45,644 nt of DNA. Origin: an uncultured Eubacteriales bacterium (GTDB taxonomy: Bacteria; Bacillota; Clostridia; Christensenellales; UMGS416). Of this stretch, positions 40,592 through 45,644 are shown one piece after another (positions within the stretch are counted from its first letter, which is position 1; the number at the start of each line of letters is the position of its first letter). The DNA lies in NCBI GenBank assembly GCA_900542005.1, contig UQLW01000025.1, forward strand, positions 1 to 45,644, given 5' to 3'. The notes beneath the pieces are model-generated. The model made no database searches and was not told the origin of the DNA. It saw only the letters and a list, made by a program, of their open reading frames with translations. Made by a program: the position numbers and the translations under genes.

Positions 40592-41251
40592 CTACGACTC
40601 CTGCCAACGGTAGCCCACGCCGCGGGCGGTATGGATGCAGCCGGGCCCCAGCTTTTCCCGCAGGCGGCTCATGTGGACGGAAAGCGTATTATCATCGATG
40701 TATTCGCCGGCGTCATCCCAGATCAGGGCCAAAAGCTGGGCCCGGGTCAGCGTGCGGCCGGAATTGCGGGCCAGCGCCGCCAGCAGCAGGTATTCGGTGG
40801 GCGTCAGCATCAGGGGCTGCCCGTCGCGGGATACGCTGCGCCGGTCAAAATCGACGTGGATATGGCGCCCATGGTAGGCGCGGGGCTTTTCGCGCCGCAG
40901 CTGGGCCCGGATGCGGCTGGTCAGCTCCCGCAGGCGGAAGGGCTTGGTGACATAATCGTCGCCGCCGGCATCCAAGCCCTGCACGACCTGCAGCTCATCG
41001 CCGCAGGCGGTCAAAAAGAGGATGCGCACATCGCTGCCCGCCTGGCGCCACTGACGGCACAGGGCGAGGCCGCTGCCGTCAGGCAGGCGGACATCCAGAA
41101 TGGCCAGGTCAAAGCCTGCGCCATCCCAGGCCGCCTGCGCCTCCCGGACTGTACCCGCCAGCGTAACCGCGTAGCCCTCGAGCTTCAGCAGCTCCGACAG
41201 GCCATCTTGAAGGTAAGGATCGTCTTCAACCAGCAGTATCCGATGCGTCAT
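40592..41251 (-). CDS. OmpR-family response regulator
   Basis: The 219-residue regulator has a receiver domain with the acidic pocket ED10-11, phospho-acceptor D53 (ILDVRLPDGSG), T/A switch FLTACGD and K103 region DDYVTKPF. It is followed by a winged-helix DNA-binding domain (about 125-217; LTPTEYLLLAALARNSGRTLTR, DDNTLSVHMSRLREKLG, TARGVGYRW). It is the first gene of a minus operon with the histidine kinase. The GTAAG repeats upstream of the ABC ATPase gene are a plausible target. Confidence 0.93.
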   Translation of the reverse strand: MTHRILLVEDDPYLQDGLSELLKLEGYAVTLAGTVREAQAAWDGAGFDLAILDVRLPDGSGLALCRQWRQAGSDVRILFLTACGDELQVVQGLDAGGDDYVTKPFRLRELTSRIRAQLRREKPRAYHGRHIHVDFDRRSVSRDGQPLMLTPTEYLLLAALARNSGRTLTRAQLLALIWDDAGEYIDDNTLSVHMSRLREKLGPGCIHTARGVGYRWQES

Positions 41252-41319
41252 GGCTTATCCCGGCCTTTCTCGATGGGAAAAATATAAATAAAAAGTATTG
41301 AGAATATTGTAACACGAAA

Positions 41320-41345
41320 GGCCGCCGGCGAAAAGACCGGCGGCC
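41320..41345 (-). terminator. Terminator after bpsA
   Basis: GGCCGCCGG (41320-41328) pairs with CCGGCGGCC (41337-41345) around an eight-base loop. On the minus strand it is followed only by TTTCG, so strength is moderate. Confidence 0.65.
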
Positions 41346-41350
41346 AAAAA

Positions 41351-42478
41351 TCAATGGAAAGGCTTTGGCGTATGCTGCAGGGCCCCGCAGCGGGGACAGG
41401 CGGAAGACGCAAGCGGCTCCGGCGGCAGAGGCGCCCCGCAGGACAGGCAGCGGTAAAGGCGGCGTTTGCGGAGCTCGGCGGTATAAAGGGGCCCTTCAAA
41501 GCGGGCCTCTGAAGCCGGTGCGGGCGGGCCTGCCGTTCGCAGAAGGTGCATGGTGCTGCGGCCGGCCAGAAGCTGCGCGCCCTCATACTGGTTAAAGCCG
41601 GGGTAGATACGGGAAGCCACCAGGCCGAGATGGCAATAGATTCGCTGCAGGCGCAGCGAAAAATCAGGCGCGCGGGCGCCCATGGAGAAGAACAGGGGCA
41701 GGCAGGTCCCGCCCAGGGCCTGGCAGGCGCGGCGAAGAAATAGGCTGGCGCCGGGCAGCGTATAGGGCGGATCGGTAAAGGCCCCATCGAAGCGCCCAGC
41801 CAGCGAGGCAGGCAGCGGGTCGCGCAGGTCGTGGCAGCGGGGGGTTAGGGCCAGCCGGTAGTGTCGCGCCGTGCGGCCGATGTGCTGAAGCACGCGGGCG
41901 TCCACATCCAGCGAGGTAACCGCCCCGCAGGGGGATTTGCCGGGATGGTAGAGCGCCTGAAGCAGCAGGGCCAGCGCGGCGCCGGTCATATCGTCATCAC
42001 CCAGACAGACCACCTGCTTGCCGATTAACGCTCCCGCCCGCAGGCAGAGCACAGCCCGGCGCATAGCGGTGGCCGGTGTGCACTTGGCCTGGTCGAGTGT
42101 GGTATCGGCATCGGGGCGGGTGCGGCAGATTGCCTCCAGGATTTCCATCTGTGGGGCCAGCAGGGGCAGCGGGTCCGCTGCGGATATCAGCGTGGCCAGC
42201 AGCTCACGGCGGACGCCCCTGTACCCCAGGCGATCCAGTACAAAGGCCTCGCCCGGGCCGGTGAGCCGGACGCCCCCGCGGGATTCGGCCAGGCCCCGGG
42301 ACTTGAGCTCATGCTTGATGGCGCCGGCCAACGGTACCGGCAGCTCCAGGCGGGCGGCCAGTTCCCGAAGGGGCAGAGGGCCGCTGAGCCAGAGCGTGAC
42401 AAGATAGGACTCCAGCGCGGGTATCCCCTCGGCCAGGTTGACCGCCCGCTGCAGAGCGCAAAGCATAGGATCAGCCAT
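41351..42478 (-). CDS. bpsA: Branched-chain polyamine synthase (BpsA family) with C-terminal zinc ribbon
   Basis: The 375-residue protein matches BpsA, which in thermophiles adds aminopropyl groups from decarboxylated SAM to the internal nitrogen of spermidine. A winged-helix N-terminal region (about 20-95) is followed by TTLDQAKCTPATAMRRAVL, the GDDD motif (160-163), LDVDARVLQHI (190-200) and DPPYT (236-240). Two CxxC pairs (C344/C347, C361/C364) form an extra zinc-ribbon-like tail. It overlaps speD by eight bases, so donor synthesis and transfer are coupled. No spermidine synthase gene is nearby; this enzyme may serve that purpose or make N4-branched products. Confidence 0.87.
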   Translation of the reverse strand: MADPMLCALQRAVNLAEGIPALESYLVTLWLSGPLPLRELAARLELPVPLAGAIKHELKSRGLAESRGGVRLTGPGEAFVLDRLGYRGVRRELLATLISAADPLPLLAPQMEILEAICRTRPDADTTLDQAKCTPATAMRRAVLCLRAGALIGKQVVCLGDDDMTGAALALLLQALYHPGKSPCGAVTSLDVDARVLQHIGRTARHYRLALTPRCHDLRDPLPASLAGRFDGAFTDPPYTLPGASLFLRRACQALGGTCLPLFFSMGARAPDFSLRLQRIYCHLGLVASRIYPGFNQYEGAQLLAGRSTMHLLRTAGPPAPASEARFEGPLYTAELRKRRLYRCLSCGAPLPPEPLASSACPRCGALQHTPKPFH

Positions 42479-42845
42479 GCAGAGGCGCCTCCTTAGGTAG
42501 ATAGACGGTGCGGCGGGCCAGCTGGTAGCGGTAGTTTTGCGTTTGCAGCATGGCCTCTACCAGGGGAAAGAAGCCGCCGGGCAGCGCCCCACGGCAGGAG
42601 AATACATCGAGGGCAAGATACTGGTATTCCGGCCAGGTGTGGACGGCGATGTGGGATTCCGATACGATGGCAAAGCCCGTTACGCCCACCGGCGCAAAGC
42701 GCTGGTAGGCCTCCTGCAGGATGCGGACCTGGAGGCATTCAGCCACGGCGTGGATCAGCCCACGCACCTCATCTACCTCGCCGGTGATGGAGGTGGGGCA
42801 GTCGTAAAAGTCGCAGGTCAGATGGGTTCCAATGGTTTGATTCAT
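42471..42845 (-). CDS. speD: S-adenosylmethionine decarboxylase proenzyme
   Basis: The 124-residue bacterial-type AdoMetDC is a pyruvoyl enzyme that makes decarboxylated SAM, the aminopropyl donor for polyamines. The self-cleavage site is E63-S64 in VSESHIAVHTWPEY, with the processing His (H69) and catalytic Cys (C84, in DVFSCRG) at the spacing of the Thermotoga enzyme. AAAGGAG precedes the ATG. It is the first gene of the speD-bpsA operon. Its leader holds a short upstream ORF and an intrinsic terminator, suggesting attenuation control. Confidence 0.95.
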   Translation of the reverse strand: MNQTIGTHLTCDFYDCPTSITGEVDEVRGLIHAVAECLQVRILQEAYQRFAPVGVTGFAIVSESHIAVHTWPEYQYLALDVFSCRGALPGGFFPLVEAMLQTQNYRYQLARRTVYLPKEAPLHG

Positions 42846-42897
42846 GATCGGGAAGCTCCTTTATTGGAATTTGGATACAGAAGGAAGCATCCCGGAT

Positions 42898-42926
42898 AAA
42901 AAAACGGCGGAAGCCGTCTTCCGCCG
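42898..42926 (-). terminator. Intrinsic terminator in the speD leader (candidate attenuator)
   Basis: CGGCGGAAG and CTTCCGCCG (42926-42918 and 42913-42905 on the minus strand) form a perfect nine-base stem with loop ACGG, followed by seven T's (42904-42898). It lies between the operon promoter and the speD start codon, 50 bases before the ATG, with no stop of a full-length gene upstream. It must be bypassed for speD expression. Confidence 0.8.
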
Positions 42927-43095
42927 CGCGTATACCACAAAAACCGGGCAGGCAAAGGCTGCCCTGGGACAGGGGCGTACGATGGCCGGGAAAACGCATT
43001 CTGTATCGGCCGGGCCAGGGGACGGCCCGAAGGGTACCGCAGCAAAGCGCGGCTGAAAAAGACCAGCCTCGCAATGCCTGATGGGTCACGCAGGC

Positions 43096-43140
43096 TTATT
43101 CGCCGCGCGCCGCCTTTACAGAATCCGCCAATACCGACAT
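43096..43140 (-). CDS. 14-residue upstream ORF in the speD leader
   Basis: AAAGGAG followed nine bases later by ATG opens MSVLADSVKAARGE and a TAA stop. It begins about 26 bases after the predicted transcription start and ends 170 bases before the speD terminator. The strong ribosome binding site and position suggest a translated leader peptide. It lacks a run of one regulatory amino acid, so classic amino-acid attenuation is not obvious; polyamine-sensitive stalling is one possibility (inference). It could also be chance. Confidence 0.5.
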   Translation of the reverse strand: MSVLADSVKAARGE

Positions 43141-43172
43141 AAACGTACGCTCCTTTATCTTCGGATGCCTTT

Positions 43173-43201
43173 ATCATAGGGCCATGATGGGAAATTGTCA
43201 A
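43173..43201 (-). promoter_or_regulatory. Promoter of the speD-bpsA operon
   Basis: A perfect minus-strand TTGACA (43201-43196) is 17 bases from TATGAT (43178-43173). Transcription should start near 43166, giving a leader of about 320 bases. Confidence 0.82.
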
Positions 43202-43211
43202 GGGAGGAAAA

Positions 43212-43240
43212 TTGCCAATGCGCCGCAGGCGTGCTACAAT
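43212..43240 (+). promoter_or_regulatory. Promoter of the panE-like gene
   Basis: TTGCCA (43212-43217) and TACAAT (43235-43240) are 17 bases apart, with TGC before the -10. It is back to back with the speD promoter. Confidence 0.72.
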
Positions 43241-43304
43241 GCGGGAAAGGGGGACGGCGCGCCCCGCCCCGTTCCCCCATTGAACCATACAGGAGGTGTG
43301 CGTC

Positions 43305-44237
43305 ATGCAGATAAAAACGGCGGCGCTGATCGGCCTGGGGGCGATCGGCTCCTTCATCGCTCCGCGCCTGAACGAGGCCCTGGGCCCGGGAGGCTTCAAG
43401 GTGGTGGCCGAGGGGGCGCGCAAGCGCCGCCTTTTGGAAGAGGGGACAACCATCAACGGGACGCGGTATGTGTTCGACGTAGCCGACCCCAGCGGAGCCT
43501 GCGAGCCGGTGGACCTTGTCATTGTGCTGGTTAAGCATAATGCCCTGCCTCAGGCCATACAGGATATCCGGCCCTTGGTGGGGCCGGATACGGTGATCGT
43601 CTCCTTCATGAACGGGATTACCAGCGAGGAGACCCTGGCAGAAGCCTATGGATGGCCCCGGGTGATCTATGGGCTTAGCCGGGTATCGGTGGTGATGGAA
43701 AACCATACAAGCCAGTATGATCCGGATAACGGCATTTTCCTCTTTGGGGAGGCCTGCAACCAGGGCACGCTTTCCCCCCGCATAGCCGCCCTGGCGGAGC
43801 TTTTCGACCGCGCGGGCATCCGGTACCAGGTGCCGGAGGATATGGTGCGGGCTCTGTGGCTCAAGTTCATGGCCAACGTCAGCGAAAACCAGACCTCGGC
43901 AGTGCTGGGGATCCCCTTTGGCGCGTGGCAGGTCAGCGACGAAGCCAACGCGCTGCGGGAGGATACCATGCGGGAGGTCATCGCCATCGCCCAGAAAAAG
44001 GGGATTGACATCGGCGAACAGGATATCCTGGACCAGCGGGCGCAGCTTCAGCGCATCCCGTATCCCAACAAGACCTCCATGCTGCAGGACCTGGAGCACG
44101 GGCGGCCTACCGAGGTGGAGATGCTGGCGGGGACGGTGATCCGCCTGGGCCGCGAGACGGGCGTGCCGACGCCGGTCAACCAGGCCCTGTATCACGCGAT
44201 ACGGGTGCTGGAGGAGAAGAACGCAGGCAAGATCTAA
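43305..44237 (+). CDS. panE: 2-dehydropantoate 2-reductase family protein (PanE/ApbA)
   Basis: The 310-residue protein has the Rossmann motif GLGAIGS (10-16), the second half-site DLVIVLVKHNALPQAI and the family core LWLKFMANVSENQTSAVLG. The C-terminal domain has PNKTSMLQDLEHGRPTEVEMLAG, carrying the substrate-site residues of ketopantoate reductases. It would reduce ketopantoate with NADPH for pantothenate and CoA. No panB or panC is nearby, and the family includes other 2-oxoacid reductases, so the gene symbol is tentative. AGGAGGT fits the ATG at 43305 and not the GTG at 43296. Confidence 0.85.
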   Translation: MQIKTAALIGLGAIGSFIAPRLNEALGPGGFKVVAEGARKRRLLEEGTTINGTRYVFDVADPSGACEPVDLVIVLVKHNALPQAIQDIRPLVGPDTVIVSFMNGITSEETLAEAYGWPRVIYGLSRVSVVMENHTSQYDPDNGIFLFGEACNQGTLSPRIAALAELFDRAGIRYQVPEDMVRALWLKFMANVSENQTSAVLGIPFGAWQVSDEANALREDTMREVIAIAQKKGIDIGEQDILDQRAQLQRIPYPNKTSMLQDLEHGRPTEVEMLAGTVIRLGRETGVPTPVNQALYHAIRVLEEKNAGKI

Positions 44238-44261
44238 GGGGCAGGGCCGGAGCCCGGCACA

Positions 44262-44289
44262 AAAAAACGGCCCGCGCCTAGCGCGGGCG
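44262..44289 (-). terminator. Terminator between convergent panE and yitT-like genes
   Basis: GCCCGCGC (44271-44278) pairs with GCGCGGGC (44282-44289). On the minus strand a run of seven T's (44268-44262) follows, so it mainly serves the YitT gene. Confidence 0.85.
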
Positions 44290-44304
44290 GAAAACCCCTA
44301 TCGG

Positions 44305-44952
44305 TTATTCTGCGCCGTCGGGAGAGCTTTCGGCGCTTTGGGCCCCTTTACGGCCTATCACCTGGATGCGTCCGATCAAAAAGGACGAGAGGGTAACCGT
44401 AATGAGGGAGAAAAAGATGCGGGTGAAGGGGATATAGGTCAGCGACAGCAGAAGCACGACCAAATCGGTGAAGAGATAGGCCCGGGCGATGGGCCATCGG
44501 GTCAGATGGGAAATGGTCAGCGCCAGGGCGTCGTCGCCGCCGCAGGCTCCGCCGGTGCGCACCACAAGGCCCACGCCTATCCCCACGAAAAGCGCGCCGG
44601 CCACGGCTGCCAGCAGCGGATGCTGCCCGATGGCCGGGAAAAGCGGCGGGAACTGCTCATAGATCCGGTAGAAGAGGGCAAAGCTCAGGCTTGCCACGAC
44701 CGAATACTTGGCAAAGGAACGGCCGAGGAACCTAAAGCCGATCAAATAGCAGGTAATGTCCATGACAAAGCCGCTGAAGGCCGGAGAGATATGCAGCCAG
44801 TGCTGCAGGAACAGCGTCATGCCCAGCACGCCGCCCTCGGTAATGCTGCTTTGGCTGTGGACCTGATAGAGGCCGAAGGCCAGGATCGCCGCGCCCAGGA
44901 CGGCCGTCAGATAAGGGCGCAGGCTTGCGAGGCCCTTCTTAGGGGATAACAT
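44305..44952 (-). CDS. YitT-family membrane protein
   Basis: The 215-residue protein has five to six membrane segments and YitT (DUF161) landmarks: an early GLYQVHSQSSITEGGVLGMTLFLQ, the mid-region CYLIGFRFLGRSFAKYSVVAS and the glycine-rich VRTGGACGGDDALALTISHLT. Family members are uncharacterised; some relatives carry a C-terminal DUF2179 domain, absent here. AAAGGAG lies before the ATG at 44952; longer frames upstream are rejected. An extended -10 (TGGTATACT) lies at about 44990-44982 on the minus strand. Confidence 0.85.
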   Translation of the reverse strand: MLSPKKGLASLRPYLTAVLGAAILAFGLYQVHSQSSITEGGVLGMTLFLQHWLHISPAFSGFVMDITCYLIGFRFLGRSFAKYSVVASLSFALFYRIYEQFPPLFPAIGQHPLLAAVAGALFVGIGVGLVVRTGGACGGDDALALTISHLTRWPIARAYLFTDLVVLLLSLTYIPFTRIFFSLITVTLSSFLIGRIQVIGRKGAQSAESSPDGAE

Positions 44953-45166
44953 TCTAACAACTCCTTTCTTATCCAAGCTATAGTATACCAAATCCACCGG
45001 TGAAAGGCACCAGGGGAAATCGGCCGCTTTGCCCGGCAAAAGGCGGCGGCAGCCTGGCAAGGGCCGGCTTGGGCGGCGGTGCGCGCAGCTCGTCGGCCTT
45101 CCTTGCGGGTGCGCGCGTTTGCGCCGGGAGGACGGCGGCATAGAAGAAAAGCAGGAGGAACAAGCC

Positions 45167-45616
45167 ATGTCGAAGATGGATCAGGTGCGGGCGGAAATGA
45201 TGGCCGCCATGAAGCAAAAGGACAAGCCGCGCAAGGACGCGCTGAGCCTGCTGCTGGCGGCGCTGAAGAATAAAGCCATCGATAAGCGCGGGGAGCTGAC
45301 CGAGCAGGAGGAAAACGAGATCGTGCTTCACGAGATGAAGCAGGCCAGAGAAACGCTGGAAAGCGCGCCGGCCAGCCGCCAGGACATTATTGACGAGTGC
45401 AACACGCGCCTTGCAGTATACAGTGAGTTCGCACCCCAGCAGATGGATGAGGCCCAGGTCAGCGCCCTGCTGGAGGAGGTGCTGGCAGAGCTGGGGCTGG
45501 AGGCGCCCGGCAAGCAGGACAAGGGGCGGATCATGAAGCTGCTGATGCCCCGCGTAAAGGGCCGCGCCGATGGGGGGATGGTGAACCGCCTGGTGCAGCA
45601 GCGCCTGCAGCCCTAG
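45167..45616 (+). CDS. yqeY: GatB/YqeY domain-containing protein
   Basis: The 149-residue helical protein matches YqeY: an N-terminal four-helix part (MAAMKQKDKPRKDALSLLLAALKNKAIDKRGELTEQE) and a C-terminal GatB-tail-like domain ending RVKGRADGGMVNRLVQQRL. The tail resembles the tRNA-contacting domain of the GatB amidotransferase subunit, and a role with tRNA or the ribosome is presumed but unproven. GGAGGAA precedes the ATG at 45167. In many Bacillota it follows rpsU; here no rpsU is present upstream. Confidence 0.92.
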   Translation: MSKMDQVRAEMMAAMKQKDKPRKDALSLLLAALKNKAIDKRGELTEQEENEIVLHEMKQARETLESAPASRQDIIDECNTRLAVYSEFAPQQMDEAQVSALLEEVLAELGLEAPGKQDKGRIMKLLMPRVKGRADGGMVNRLVQQRLQP

Positions 45617-45644
45617 CGCCGGTTCGATCGATATACGCGCCCAG

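Noticed and set aside
42905..42926. ACGG loop in the speD leader terminator as a mini-ykkC (guanidine-II) hairpin
   Set aside because: Guanidine-II needs two hairpins with ACGR loops; only one is present and it is fully explained as a terminator stem.

Overview
The window reads as Bacillota, class Clostridia, from a gut-type habitat. It carries SpoIIIA sporulation genes, RNase Y, YhaM, a T-box leader, a Cheo-type LexA box and host-glycan enzymes (GH20, GH29, GH123, sialate O-acetylesterase). Genus cannot be fixed by eye. The most important structural observation is that the window is probably two pieces of DNA joined near 6,826-6,840. There, the front of a GH20 hexosaminidase gene runs in frame into the middle of spoIIIAE, and each gene lacks exactly the part the other replaces. 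I treat this as a likely assembly chimera, or less likely a real recombination, so gene-order conclusions should not cross that point.

Left piece (1 to about 6,830; looks like an Oscillospiraceae-type organism): the edge holds scrambled fragments of argG and a hairpin-rich spacer. Then come argG (minus), a sodium/glutamate symporter (plus), a decayed gene (plus) and the distal half of the spoIIIA operon, AE(partial)-AF-AG-AH (minus, translationally coupled).

Right piece (about 6,830 to 45,644): a minus operon of an alkaline-phosphatase-like protein, a SAM methyltransferase and the truncated GH20; a DUF2284 protein; the GGGtGRT protein with its IscU-like scaffold partner; and a GH29 fucosidase. 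Next is a housekeeping block ftsK-rimO-pgsA-cinA, recA with a LexA box and TTG start, and rny. Then come a FliB-like lysine methylase, a Ca2+ P-type ATPase and a 1080-residue fusion of an endonuclease Q-like PHP nuclease with a UvrD-type helicase. These are followed by a sialate O-acetylesterase, tRNA-Leu(UAA), a GH123-like enzyme, thioredoxin and YhaM. A T-box riboswitch controls a YkvI-type transporter and an iron-containing dehydrogenase. The last part has a two-component system next to an ABC ATPase and a CARDB protein with no permease, a polyamine operon (speD-bpsA) behind a candidate attenuator, a PanE-like reductase, a YitT membrane protein and YqeY.

The items most worth pursuing are the polyamine operon leader (promoter, 14-residue upstream ORF, then an intrinsic terminator just before speD), the speD-bpsA pair without speE, the EndoQ-helicase fusion, and the T-box whose specifier reads CUG. 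The glycan enzymes lack signal peptides, so if active they probably work on imported mucin-type fragments. No CRISPR array, prophage, intact insertion sequence or rRNA was seen.
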